A stretch of DNA of 32,925 nucleotides from NCBI GenBank assembly GCA_016794145.1, contig JAEUKP010000003.1:1-32925 (forward strand), written 5' to 3'. Made by a program: the position numbers and the translations under genes. The first letter of the stretch is position 1. Every line of letters starts with the position of its first letter. The notes beneath the pieces were generated by a model. It worked only from the letters and a program-made list of their open reading frames with translations. It was not told the origin of the DNA and ran no database searches. This DNA comes from Alphaproteobacteria bacterium. GTDB taxonomy: Bacteria > Pseudomonadota > Alphaproteobacteria > Micavibrionales > Micavibrionaceae. Below, piece after piece: positions 18,027-26,280 of this stretch.

Positions 18027-18617
18027 ATGATTCCTAAAAACATTCTCTTGGAAATTGAACAGCCTGTTTTAAAGAGGCTTATAGAAGAGCAGGTAGTAAC
18101 CTTAAAAACAATGAGGATTGATCCGGATGAGCCTCCTGATCTGATCCTTCATGAAGAAGGAAGTCATGTCGTTGAAAATCATGATTCAATCTCGGGGAAT
18201 CCTCTTTTTTTTATGATTCCAAAAGGTGCGATCAGGCTTGGCGAAATCATAGATAAAGTGAACTATCTTTTGTCAGGTCGTGGGTCTCATATCGAAGATG
18301 AAAATGAAAATTTCGATTTGGGCGCATTTGTTTTTCTTCCAGCAGATAATATCATCACCCATAAAGGCACAAATACAGATATCCGATTGACAGATAAAGA
18401 GCGTCTTTTGCTGCGGTTTTTGGTGGATGCAAAAGGCCAGGGGGTTTCGCGCAAAGACCTTTTAAAGGCTGTATGGGGGTATGCGGATGACGCGGAAACC
18501 CATACGCTTGAAACACATGTTTACAGGTTACGCCAGAAATTAGAAGCATATACCACTGAGAGTTTGATTAAGGTCTCAGATGGTATTTATAAAATTGAAA
18601 TTAAAAAACCCGCTTGA
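18027..18617 (+). CDS. OmpR/PhoB-type winged-helix regulator lacking a normal receiver
   Basis: The product is 196 residues. The C-terminal part is an OmpR-type DNA-binding domain: RLTDKERLLLRFLVDAKGQG near residue 112, then DLLKAVWGYADDAETHTLET and HVYRLRQKLEA, the recognition helix and wing. The N-terminal 100 residues have the length and ending of a receiver-like domain (IPKGAIRLGEIIDKVNYLLS) but I see no convincing phosphoacceptor Asp or acidic pocket, so regulation by phosphorylation is doubtful. No histidine kinase gene is near. Its stop codon lies inside a terminator hairpin. It is divergent from the repeat-containing hypothetical gene, which is a candidate target. Confidence 0.85.
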   Translation: MIPKNILLEIEQPVLKRLIEEQVVTLKTMRIDPDEPPDLILHEEGSHVVENHDSISGNPLFFMIPKGAIRLGEIIDKVNYLLSGRGSHIEDENENFDLGAFVFLPADNIITHKGTNTDIRLTDKERLLLRFLVDAKGQGVSRKDLLKAVWGYADDAETHTLETHVYRLRQKLEAYTTESLIKVSDGIYKIEIKKPA

Positions 18618-18632
18618 TCAGCGGGCTTTTTC
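18603..18632. terminator. Bidirectional terminator between the regulator and rpoZ
   Basis: CCCGCT (18609-18614) pairs with AGCGGG (18620-18625) around a five-base loop, flanked by six A residues on the left and five T residues on the right, so it can end transcripts from both convergent genes. The stop codon of the winged-helix gene lies in the loop. Confidence 0.85.
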
Positions 18633-18647
18633 TTCAAACAATTAGGG

Positions 18648-19049
18648 CTATTCATCCTCTTTTGAATATCCGGCGATGTCATCTATTCCTGCATCGTCAT
18701 CATCATCGTCATCGCTGAAATCTTCGCTCGATGAAAAGCCGGCATTTGCTTCGGCAACAAGAGCGCTCCATTCTTCTTCACCTTGCATATCTTCAATCAC
18801 GTCATCTTTGTCATCATCCATTGGGAAAACGCGTTGATGACTGGAAATCAGATCTTCTTTCAAAGCCTCGACCTCAACGGTGTTTTCTGCAATTTCACGC
18901 AGAGCAATAACAGGATTTTTGTCGTTATCACGATCAACAGTCAAAGCCGCGCCAGTACCAATACGACGCGCACGTTGTGCCGCGACCATTACCAATTCAA
19001 AACGGTTTGGAACTTTTAAAACGCAATCTTCAACGGTTACGCGTGCCAT
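18648..19049 (-). CDS. rpoZ: RNA polymerase omega subunit
   Basis: The product is 133 residues from ATG 19049, which has GAGGAT about 6 nt upstream; a longer frame from 19106 has no such support. The omega core is [20 protein letters not shown], then [20 protein letters not shown] and [14 protein letters not shown]. Omega binds the beta-prime subunit and aids RNA polymerase assembly, and in many bacteria forms a ppGpp site. The C-terminal 60 residues are strongly acidic, with runs of Asp and Glu, making it longer than E. coli omega (91); long acidic tails are typical of alphaproteobacteria. It is not beside spoT or gmk as in E. coli. Confidence 0.95.
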   Translation of the reverse strand: MARVTVEDCVLKVPNRFELVMVAAQRARRIGTGAALTVDRDNDKNPVIALREIAENTVEVEALKEDLISSHQRVFPMDDDKDDVIEDMQGEEEWSALVAEANAGFSSSEDFSDDDDDDDAGIDDIAGYSKEDE

Positions 19050-19229
19050 ATTTAATCCTCTTTTTTTAATGTGACTTTGAAGGAGTTTATAGTCATGCAG
19101 AGCCAAAAAGGCAAGAGTTTACTGAGATTAATAAAAAAATAAATTATGTTAAAAGGAATATGGTTTTTTTGCAGTCAATCATCTGCTAATCCTATTCCAT
19201 AGAAACCAAAATTCAATAAGGAAAGAAAC

Positions 19230-19925
19230 ATGATCAGCGCCCCTTCTGAAGAGATTGCAAAAAAAGCCGCTAAGATTCTTCTGGATACAAAATCAGTATT
19301 ATTTAATTCCCGTGAACCATTTGTTTTTACATCCGGTCGCATCAGCCCTGTTTATACAGATTGCCGTCGATTAATTTCTTTCCCATCCGAACGGTCAACT
19401 TTGATGGACATGGGGGCAGAAATTTTGCGTGAAAAAGTTGGGATAAATAACATGGATTTTCTGGCTGGTGGTGAAACCGCCGGGATACCTTATGCAGCCT
19501 TCCTATCTGATCGCCTTCAAAAACCAATGTTATATGTACGTAAGAAACCGAAAGGGTTTGGACGTATGGCACAAATTGAAGGCTGTATGGATTCTGATTC
19601 CCCGAAAGTTATTCTGGTGGAAGATTTGCAAACAGATGGGGGAAGTAAAAAAGTTTTTATTGATGCACTTCGGGCCGCAAACGCCGTTGTAGAGCATGGG
19701 TTTGTTGTTTTCCATTATGGGATTTTTCAACAATCTATCGATAACATGAATGCTCTTGGTATGACATTGCATTATCTGACGGATTGGTGGCATGTTCTCC
19801 AAGTCGCCCGCGATTTAAAATATTTTGATGAAGAAACCTTGGCGTCAGTTGAATCTTTTCTGCATGCTCCGGATGCGTGGGCTGAAAAAAATGCGCATTT
19901 GGTAGCCAAAAAAGAACAGGCTTGA
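19230..19925 (+). CDS. pyrE: Orotate phosphoribosyltransferase
   Basis: The product is 231 residues. It joins orotate to PRPP to give OMP in pyrimidine synthesis. The N-terminal hood shows FNSREPFVFTSGRISPVYTD, and the phosphoribosyltransferase loop is VILVEDLQTDGGSK near residues 127-140. YVRKKPKGFG matches the flexible catalytic loop. The C-terminal extension with DWWHVLQVARDLKYFDEETL is characteristic of the longer alphaproteobacterial form. AAGGA lies 8 nt before the ATG. nadK starts 3 nt after the stop, so the two genes form an operon. Confidence 0.95.
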   Translation: MISAPSEEIAKKAAKILLDTKSVLFNSREPFVFTSGRISPVYTDCRRLISFPSERSTLMDMGAEILREKVGINNMDFLAGGETAGIPYAAFLSDRLQKPMLYVRKKPKGFGRMAQIEGCMDSDSPKVILVEDLQTDGGSKKVFIDALRAANAVVEHGFVVFHYGIFQQSIDNMNALGMTLHYLTDWWHVLQVARDLKYFDEETLASVESFLHAPDAWAEKNAHLVAKKEQA

Positions 19926-19928
19926 TGC

Positions 19929-20690
19929 ATGTATCAAAAGTTCCATTTTTTGAGCAATTCAAGTCCGGAGGCTCAAAGCGCATATAAATCTTTGTTGTCT
20001 ACATTTATGCAGACAGAGATTGAAAACGCAGATGCCATCGTTGCCATTGGTGGGGATGGGACATTGTTGAATGCCTTACGCAAAAGCGAAGGGCGTAACA
20101 TTCCTGTCTATGGCATTAACAGGGGGTCTGTCGGGTTCTTGATGAATGCCCCGCATTTGGAGAATCTGAAAGAAAAGATAGATCAAGCTGAAAGTGTTCA
20201 AATTCATCCATTGTTAATGAAAGCAACTGACATTGATGGTCGTACATTTGAAGCGGTCGCTTTTAATGAGGTTTCTTTGTTAAGGCAGGTTCGGCAGGCG
20301 GCAAAAATTACAATCAGCATTGATAATGTAATCCGGATGGATGAATTGATTTGTGATGGGGTTATGGTTGCAACGCCCGCTGGAAGCACAGCATATAATT
20401 TATCAGCCCACGGTCCTATTCTTCCTTTAAAATCTGAAATTCTTGCGCTCACACCGATCAGTGCCTTTCGCCCGCGCAGGTGGCGTGGTGCCCTTTTGCC
20501 ATCATCTGCAGTTATTCGGTTTGATATTCTGGACTCTCAGGACCGCCCTGTTAGTGCAACTGCTGACGAGGTTGAGATTCGTGATGTGAGATCGGTCGAA
20601 ATTTCACAATCGACGATTACCAAAACTCTCTTATTCGACAAAGGCCATTCTTTAGAAGAGCGTATCCTGAAAGAGCAATTCGCATGGTAA
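19929..20690 (+). CDS. nadK: NAD kinase
   Basis: The product is 253 residues, typical of the compact alphaproteobacterial type. It phosphorylates NAD with ATP to make NADP. The diagnostic GGDGT is in AIVAIGGDGTLLNAL near residues 36-50; the substrate-binding GINRGSVGFLMN and the long DGVMVATPAGSTAYNLSAHG near residue 140 complete the family pattern. SATADEVEIRDV near the C-terminus is also typical. It starts 3 nt after pyrE with no strong ribosome-binding site of its own, suggesting translational coupling. Confidence 0.96.
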   Translation: MYQKFHFLSNSSPEAQSAYKSLLSTFMQTEIENADAIVAIGGDGTLLNALRKSEGRNIPVYGINRGSVGFLMNAPHLENLKEKIDQAESVQIHPLLMKATDIDGRTFEAVAFNEVSLLRQVRQAAKITISIDNVIRMDELICDGVMVATPAGSTAYNLSAHGPILPLKSEILALTPISAFRPRRWRGALLPSSAVIRFDILDSQDRPVSATADEVEIRDVRSVEISQSTITKTLLFDKGHSLEERILKEQFAW

Positions 20691-20768
20691 GACTTTTTGT
20701 TCTACGATCTGGTTTTCAGAAAAGAGATCAGACTGGACAAGGATAGCAAAGAAACCTAGATTATAGGG

Positions 20769-21146
20769 ATGTTATTATTTGTTGGACAATGGATACGCGG
20801 ACTGATCCTTGGGTGGGTTGTGGCGCTAATTTTTTATCTGGTTAAACGACTTTTGGCCAGGGCTTTCGGTCAGATGAATCGACCTGTTGATATGCAGAAG
20901 TCAAAAAACAACAGTTCTGATATATTTGGAGTTCCGAAGGGGCAAGCACCAGATCAGAATGTCGTTGAAACAATATGGGTCGGAATGACCGTATCCCAAC
21001 TTATTGCTGCTTTCGGTCATCCTCAACGAACAGAAAAAAAAGGAACGCAAGATATCTGGGTTTATACGAATATCACCGGACACGGAGCAGAAACAGCGAT
21101 ATCTCTTGATCAAAATAGAGTATCAGACTGGCAAAACCACGTTTAA
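20769..21146 (+). CDS. Small membrane protein with SmpA/OmlA-like C-terminal part
   Basis: The product is 125 residues. Residues 8-30 (IRGLILGWVVALIFYLVKRL) form one membrane segment, without a cleavable signal. After a polar linker the C-terminal 55 residues read WVGMTVSQLIAAFGHPQRTE, then DIWVYTNI and ISLDQNRVSDWQ, which follows the GMT..Q(L)...G.P pattern of SmpA/OmlA (BamE-like) small folds. It lies 78 nt after nadK, with only a weak ribosome-binding site, and converges on the chemoreceptor gene. Role unknown; membership in the BamE-like group is inferred by pattern only. Confidence 0.7.
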   Translation: MLLFVGQWIRGLILGWVVALIFYLVKRLLARAFGQMNRPVDMQKSKNNSSDIFGVPKGQAPDQNVVETIWVGMTVSQLIAAFGHPQRTEKKGTQDIWVYTNITGHGAETAISLDQNRVSDWQNHV

Positions 21147-21183
21147 CCCGCTGATCCCAGGACAGTGAGCTTTACAAGAAAAA

Positions 21184-22503
21184 TTATGCGACCTTGTTTA
21201 GTTCTTGCATAAACGTTTTCATCTTTGTAACCAAATTTTCAATATTGATGATTGTTTGGGTTGATAACGCATTCGTTATATTTGCAACTTGAGTTGTTGC
21301 ATCATTTACCAATTGAATCTCGGTGCCTAGTAGTCCCATATTATTTGAAACCGAACTTGTTCCTTCCGAGGAACGCTGTGAACTGTTCGCAATCTCGCGG
21401 GATGCCGCACTCTGTTCTTCAATCGCAGCAGAAATATTCGTGGTATAATCACTCATCTCCTGAATGATATGTGATATGTCTTCAAATGATTTCGATGAAG
21501 CCTCAGTTGCATGTTGAATTGCTGAGATCTTATGCCGGATATCGTCAGTTGCTTCTGTTGTCTGGGCGGCGAGTGTTTTCACTTCATTTGCAACAACAGC
21601 GAAACCTTTTCCTGCATCCCCTGCACGTGCGGCTTCGATGGTTGCATTTAAAGCCAATAGGTTGGTCTGATTTGCAATATCTTGAATGAGCAAAACCACC
21701 TGTCCGATCTGGGAGACGGTTTCTGTTAATTCTGCAATACCTCTTTTTGCTTGCGTGGCCTGTTCAACGGCATTTATTGATATCTGGGATGACCTGTTAA
21801 TCTGTTGAGAAATCTCAGAAATAGAGGCGGACATTTCTTCTGAGGCCGCTGAGATCGTGTTTCCAGCGAGGGCAGCCTCCTCTACGCCTTGTATGGCTTG
21901 TGTGGTTTTCTGGCTTGCTTGTTGAACAGATGATTCCATATTTCCGGCGGTTGTATTCAGGGATTGAATCATCTCTGTCAATTCATGGGCGACATTGGTT
22001 AAAGAGATATCAACATCCCGGGCAATTTGACCGAAATCAGACATTTTTTTTCCAACATTAAGCAAGGCTTTATTGATTGTTTGGGATCCTTGTAACAACG
22101 ATCCTTTCAATCCATCAGGCAAGATCTGGCGATAATATCTATTCTCATTGACAGCTTGCATACACGCAGTCGCTTCACGAACAAAGGCATCCATCACATC
22201 TGTCATATCATTAATTTTATAAAAGAGATCAGCAAGATCTCCCCTTTCGGTAATATTCAAGACACGTGCAGAAAAATCACCTTTGGAGAGGTCTGTGATG
22301 ACCTTCCCTGATGCAAGAATAAATTTCTGCGCTTTATAAACAAAGAAAAAAGCAGCCAGAGAGAGTGAGAATGAAATCAAAGCCCAGATTAAATTGGAAA
22401 AAGGCTCTTTGCTCAGGACCATGCTCAGGAAATCGTAGAATGTAAAGGCAGCTGCGATACCACAAAGAATCTTAGCTTTGGAGAGAGAAGATAAATTCAT
22501 CAT
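21184..22503 (-). CDS. Methyl-accepting chemotaxis protein (membrane-anchored, no periplasmic domain)
   Basis: The product is 439 residues from ATG 22503 (ATG 22500 is equally possible); AAGG lies upstream. Two adjacent membrane segments ([19 protein letters not shown], then [19 protein letters not shown]) have almost no periplasmic loop. A HAMP-like region follows ([20 protein letters not shown]), then a segment with [20 protein letters not shown] and the long signalling coiled coil whose tip reads [36 protein letters not shown]. Sensing must therefore occur inside the cell. The gene overlaps the PAS gene by 32 nt in another frame, and together they match the parts of Aer, so energy or redox taxis is a reasonable inference. 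Confidence 0.93.
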   Translation of the reverse strand: MMNLSSLSKAKILCGIAAAFTFYDFLSMVLSKEPFSNLIWALISFSLSLAAFFFVYKAQKFILASGKVITDLSKGDFSARVLNITERGDLADLFYKINDMTDVMDAFVREATACMQAVNENRYYRQILPDGLKGSLLQGSQTINKALLNVGKKMSDFGQIARDVDISLTNVAHELTEMIQSLNTTAGNMESSVQQASQKTTQAIQGVEEAALAGNTISAASEEMSASISEISQQINRSSQISINAVEQATQAKRGIAELTETVSQIGQVVLLIQDIANQTNLLALNATIEAARAGDAGKGFAVVANEVKTLAAQTTEATDDIRHKISAIQHATEASSKSFEDISHIIQEMSDYTTNISAAIEEQSAASREIANSSQRSSEGTSSVSNNMGLLGTEIQLVNDATTQVANITNALSTQTIINIENLVTKMKTFMQELNKVA

Positions 22504-23014
22504 AATTTGAACCTTTTTCTGCGAGGATGGTGAGGAGATGCTCGTAGGATTTCTGCATAGCGTCTTTGGAGTTGTAAGATTTGTTCTCAATCTCACAAAG
22601 TGACTTATACATCGGGATAATAGTCTCATCGAGAATTTTCCGGTTGGGAACACGTCGGTTCGAGTGATAACCGGTTATATTTCCTGATCCATCATAGCTA
22701 GGTGTGACATGGGCTAAAACCCAATAATGGTCACCATTGGATGCACGATTAAGGACATAGGCAAAGACTTCTTGCCCAGACCCAATTTGATCCCATAATA
22801 ATTTGAAAATACATCGTGGCATATCAGGATGACGCAAGATATTATGGGGCTGTCCTAATAATGTTTTTTCTTCGAAAATACCAATTTTCATGAATGTTCT
22901 ATTGGCGTAAAGGATTCGACCCCGCAGGTCGGTTTTACTGACAATAATATCGTCTTTATCAAAAAAACGTTCCTGACCTGTTAAGGATTTTCGATCTTTG
23001 GTTATATCTGACAA
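22472..23014 (-). CDS. PAS-domain protein (Aer-like sensor)
   Basis: The product is 180 residues from a TTG start with GAGG 7 nt upstream; an in-frame stop just upstream excludes a longer start. The PAS domain covers roughly residues 20-130: [40 protein letters not shown], then [20 protein letters not shown] and [14 protein letters not shown]. This is the Aer-type PAS, which binds FAD in E. coli Aer; some alphaproteobacterial members bind haem or nothing known. No membrane segment is seen, so it is cytoplasmic. Its stop lies 32 nt inside the chemoreceptor gene, implying equal production and direct partnership. Confidence 0.9.
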   Translation of the reverse strand: MSDITKDRKSLTGQERFFDKDDIIVSKTDLRGRILYANRTFMKIGIFEEKTLLGQPHNILRHPDMPRCIFKLLWDQIGSGQEVFAYVLNRASNGDHYWVLAHVTPSYDGSGNITGYHSNRRVPNRKILDETIIPMYKSLCEIENKSYNSKDAMQKSYEHLLTILAEKGSNYDEFIFSLQS

Positions 23015-23170
23015 TTGAATACCTCATGTTTTGGTTGGGCTTTGATGTCTTTGAACGCAGAAAAATCATTGAACACTCTGTCTATCATATACAGGATTTT
23101 TTTAAAATTCACTATTAAGTTGTGGCTCTAGGTGTAATTTTGCTCTGGTTCCTCGGGGGATTTAAAAAAA

Positions 23171-23443
23171 TCAAAGGGTTTCTTTTGTCTCTGTTGGTGC
23201 GCTCTTGTTGCAGCAAGGCCCGCCATGAGCACTTGTTGGGGAATCTTCTTTTGAACAGCATTTTGTATTGATTCCAAAGGGATAATAGAGGCAGCATATG
23301 CCAAGCAATGCAGAGACAAGTAAGGGAATCCCCAAGAGCCCAATCCAACGGATATTTCCATCAACCAGGGCCAAGAAAGAAAGAAATCCAAGGCCCAAGA
23401 TAGTCCGGATAATTCGATCGGTTTTTCCAAGATTTTGGTTCAT
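23171..23443 (-). CDS. DUF2892 inner-membrane protein with Cys-rich tail
   Basis: The product is 90 residues. It begins MNQNLGKTDRIIRTILGLGF and has two membrane segments (GLGFLSFLALVDGNIRWIG, LLGIPLLVSALLGICCLYYPF), with GINT after the second, the DUF2892 pattern seen in YgaP-like proteins. The C-terminal 28 residues carry two CC pairs (KCCSKED and GPCCNKSA), which could bind metal or be oxidised; this is inference. AGGAG lies 5 nt before the ATG. It is a single gene, divergent from rpsA. Members are often fused or next to rhodanese domains, none of which is present here. Confidence 0.85.
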   Translation of the reverse strand: MNQNLGKTDRIIRTILGLGFLSFLALVDGNIRWIGLLGIPLLVSALLGICCLYYPFGINTKCCSKEDSPTSAHGGPCCNKSAPTETKETL

Positions 23444-23472
23444 GTTGACTCCTGCTTCAAGGTTTTGTTGAG

Positions 23473-23491
23473 GATCTTAAAATATAAGATC
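23473..23491. repeat. Inverted repeat in the DUF2892-rpsA divergent region
   Basis: GATCTTA (23473-23479) pairs with TAAGATC (23485-23491) around a 5-base loop. It lies 30 nt upstream of the DUF2892 gene and about 150 nt upstream of rpsA, with only three T residues after it. It could be an operator; a terminator role is unlikely because neither neighbouring gene ends here. Confidence 0.35.
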
Positions 23492-23638
23492 TTTAGAATA
23501 TACACCTCATTTTTATATTTGCAATCCATAACAGATTCCTGTAAAAACGCGCTTGTCTGATTGGTACGAAAGCGTGAGTTCGCTTGCCCTTATCCTCTGT
23601 CAATTGAGATATATTTCGCTTCCAAAAAGGAAACCGTC

Positions 23639-25345
23639 ATGGCACACGCAGCAGCCAATATCCAAGACCGTGAGGAGTCAAATGAATTTGCAGCTCTTCT
23701 CTCAGGTTCACTAAACAATAAAAGCAAATTTACCGGACAAGTTGTCAAAGGTCGTATCGTTGGGATGACAGATGATTCTGTAATCGTTGACGTGGGTCTG
23801 AAATCAGAAGGACGCATTCCAAAACGTGAATTCAGCCTTCCAGGTCAGGATCCTGAAATTCGCACAGGTGACATTGTTGAAGTATTCGTTGAACGTATGG
23901 AAGATCGTGATGGGTACACAGTCCTGTCACGTGAAAAAGCACGCCGCGAAGAGGTCTGGGTTGTTCTTGAGAAAAATTGTGAAAACAAAGACCGTGTAAC
24001 CGGTATTATTTTCTCTCGCGTTAAAGGTGGTTTCACTGTTGATTTGGGGGGGGCCGTTGCTTTCCTTCCGGGGTCACAGGTTGATATTCGCCCAGTACGT
24101 GATGTTTCTCCACTTATGGGGACACCACAACCATTCATCATTCTTAAAATGGATCGCCAACGTGGAAACATTGTTGTTTCTCGTCGTGCTGTTCTTGAAG
24201 AAAGCCGTGAAGAGGCACGTTCAGAATTGATGACCCAATTGCGTGAAGGTTCGATTGTAAATGGTGTTGTTAAAAACATCACTGACTATGGCGCCTTTAT
24301 TGATTTGGGTGGTGTCGATGGATTGCTCCATGTGACCGATATTTCGTGGAAACGCGTAAATCATCCATCTGAAATGTTGACAGTTGGTCAATCTATCGAG
24401 GTCCAAATTATTCGCTACAACGAAGAGACCCAGCGTATCTCTCTCGGGATGAAACAACTCGAGTCTGATCCTTGGGCTGAAGCATCTCAGAAATACACAT
24501 CTGGCCTGCGTACGAAGGGCAAGATCACAAACATCACAGATTATGGTGCTTTTGTTGAACTTGAGTCTGGTATCGAAGGATTGGTTCACGTATCTGAAAT
24601 GTCATGGACCAAGAAAAACGTTCATCCAAATAAAATCGTGACACCGGGGCAAGAAGTTGATGTCCAGGTTCTTGATATTGATATGGACAAACGTCGTATC
24701 TCTTTGGGGATTAAACAAACCCAGGATAACCCATGGGCCGCGTTTGCTGCAGCTCATCAAGTGGGTCAAGACATTGATGGTGAAATTCGTAATATCACTG
24801 AATTCGGTCTTTTTGTTGGCCTATCTGGTGATATTGATGGAATGGTCCACCTATCCGATGTCTCTTGGGAAGATCAAACCGAAGATGCCTTGAAGGCCTA
24901 CAAAAAAGGCGATACCGTTAAAGTCCGTATTTTGGACATTGATGCCGCCAAAGAACGTGTTGCTCTTGGTCTTAAACAACTCACTGAAAACAAAGTAGCT
25001 GGTGCATTGGCAGGAATTGCCAAAGGCCAAGTTGTTACCTGTACAGTGACTGCTGTTGATGACAAAGGGATTGAGGTCCAAGTCAATGAGACAGTTAAAG
25101 GTTCTATTAAACGCGCTGACCTGTCACGTGAACGTTCTGAACAACGTCCAGATCGTTTTGCTGTGGGTGAGAAAGTTGATGCGAAAGTTATCAGCATTGA
25201 TGCCAAGAAAAACCTTTTGGGTCTGTCCATTAAACAACGTGAAATTGACGAAGATAAAGCCGCTATGGCCGAGTTTGGGTCAACTGAATCTGGGGCGTCC
25301 TTGGGCGATATCCTCGGTGCAGCCTTGAAAGACAGCAAAAAATAG
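23639..25345 (+). CDS. rpsA: Small subunit ribosomal protein S1
   Basis: The product is 568 residues from ATG 23639, which has AAGGA 7 nt upstream; the longer open frame begins in the leader. Six S1 (OB-fold) repeats follow in order, starting GQVVKGRIVGMTDDSVIVDV near residue 33, then IFSRVKGGFTVDLGG, VVKNITDYGAFIDLGGVDG, KITNITDYGAFVELESGIEG, IRNITEFGLFVGLSGDIDG and VTAVDDKGIEVQVNE. Repeats three and four are the best conserved, as in other S1 proteins. S1 brings mRNA to the 30S subunit. E. coli has cmk upstream; here the upstream neighbour is an unrelated divergent gene. Confidence 0.97.
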   Translation: MAHAAANIQDREESNEFAALLSGSLNNKSKFTGQVVKGRIVGMTDDSVIVDVGLKSEGRIPKREFSLPGQDPEIRTGDIVEVFVERMEDRDGYTVLSREKARREEVWVVLEKNCENKDRVTGIIFSRVKGGFTVDLGGAVAFLPGSQVDIRPVRDVSPLMGTPQPFIILKMDRQRGNIVVSRRAVLEESREEARSELMTQLREGSIVNGVVKNITDYGAFIDLGGVDGLLHVTDISWKRVNHPSEMLTVGQSIEVQIIRYNEETQRISLGMKQLESDPWAEASQKYTSGLRTKGKITNITDYGAFVELESGIEGLVHVSEMSWTKKNVHPNKIVTPGQEVDVQVLDIDMDKRRISLGIKQTQDNPWAAFAAAHQVGQDIDGEIRNITEFGLFVGLSGDIDGMVHLSDVSWEDQTEDALKAYKKGDTVKVRILDIDAAKERVALGLKQLTENKVAGALAGIAKGQVVTCTVTAVDDKGIEVQVNETVKGSIKRADLSRERSEQRPDRFAVGEKVDAKVISIDAKKNLLGLSIKQREIDEDKAAMAEFGSTESGASLGDILGAALKDSKK

Positions 25346-25370
25346 TCTGATCTGATAAAAGATTATCATA

Positions 25371-25410
25371 GAAAAGCCAGGGACCATCAGGCCTCTGGCT
25401 TTTCTTTATT
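25371..25410. terminator. Terminator after rpsA, possibly bidirectional
   Basis: GAAAAGCCAG (25371-25380) pairs with CTGGCTTTTC (25395-25404) around a 14-base loop. It starts 25 nt after the rpsA stop and faces the convergent GT2 gene, which ends at 25435. The A and T runs on both sides fit use in either direction. Confidence 0.75.
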
Positions 25411-25434
25411 CACGAGATGGGGGGGGGTTCTTGC

Positions 25435-26280
25435 CTATTCTGATTCTCGGGTAATTTTGGGGTGATGGGATTGGATTTTCTTTAGATAATTATAGCGCAT
25501 TCGTAATAACATAAGCCCAGAGGCCCCATCGAGAAAACCAGCTTTCCAAATAAGACCGAAAAAGAAAATGATGTGAGGGCGAAAACGAGATCGTCTTAGA
25601 AAGTTTTTTGCACAGTCTCTCCAGGCGATAGGATCTTTCGGCCAAGATTTTTTTGCATTCATTCCGGCCTCCCATCGGGCATATTTTTCATGTCTGAAAA
25701 CCCATGATCTTATTCCCTGATCACCATCTAACGTGTTGTGGATCATATGGTGTTTCACGCGCCCGATTGGACATGTTAAAAAATTGTCTTTTAAGACTGG
25801 TTGATAATGACCTTCTATTTCACCCATTCCTGGAATATCAAGGTCATCAACGATTGGGAATTCCATACGGTCGCGGTGCAGAAGTACAATTTTTTCATTT
25901 GGGATTCCATGTTTAAGAATTTGGCCTTTTATCTGATAGCGTCCGATGACGAAGAACCCTGCCTCGCGAGGGTTTGATAGAATGATTGTTTCGATTTCAT
26001 CAATCAGTGGAGCCGGTACAATTTCATCAGCATCTACAAAAAACACCCAATCATATCGAAATGGTAGGTGGTCAAGGCACCATTGCCGTTTCTTTGGGTA
26101 TTGTTTATTCCATTGATAGGATACAACCTGCGTTTTTCTGGTTCTGGCAATTTCAGACGTGCCATCACGGCTGTCAGAGTCAATAACCCATATATCATCA
26201 AATTGATCAAGGGCATCCAGACAAGGGCCAATATTCCCAGCTTCGTTTTTGGTGACAATAACAACAGAAACAGGGATCAT
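25435..26280 (-). CDS. Family 2 glycosyltransferase (WaaE/KdtX-like)
   Basis: The product is 281 residues. The GT-A nucleotide-sugar fold is shown by VSVVIVTKNEAGNIGPCLDA at the N-terminus, IWVIDSDSRDGTSEIA, and the metal-binding DxD-type DWVFFVDADEIVP near residue 80. Near the C-terminus, KNFLRRSRFRPHIIFFFGLIW and a further hydrophobic stretch suggest membrane association. It would transfer a sugar to a lipid-linked glycan or LPS core. Its start overlaps the Wzz-like gene by 4 nt. It is the last gene of the polysaccharide block. Confidence 0.88.
   Translation of the reverse strand: MIPVSVVIVTKNEAGNIGPCLDALDQFDDIWVIDSDSRDGTSEIARTRKTQVVSYQWNKQYPKKRQWCLDHLPFRYDWVFFVDADEIVPAPLIDEIETIILSNPREAGFFVIGRYQIKGQILKHGIPNEKIVLLHRDRMEFPIVDDLDIPGMGEIEGHYQPVLKDNFLTCPIGRVKHHMIHNTLDGDQGIRSWVFRHEKYARWEAGMNAKKSWPKDPIAWRDCAKNFLRRSRFRPHIIFFFGLIWKAGFLDGASGLMLLRMRYNYLKKIQSHHPKITRESE

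Noticed and set aside
22504..22653. Longer N-terminus for the chemoreceptor reaching into the PAS gene
   Set aside because: The extra 50 residues are basic and unlike a receptor start, and they would overlap the PAS coding region; the ATG pair at 22503/22500 with a ribosome-binding site fits better.
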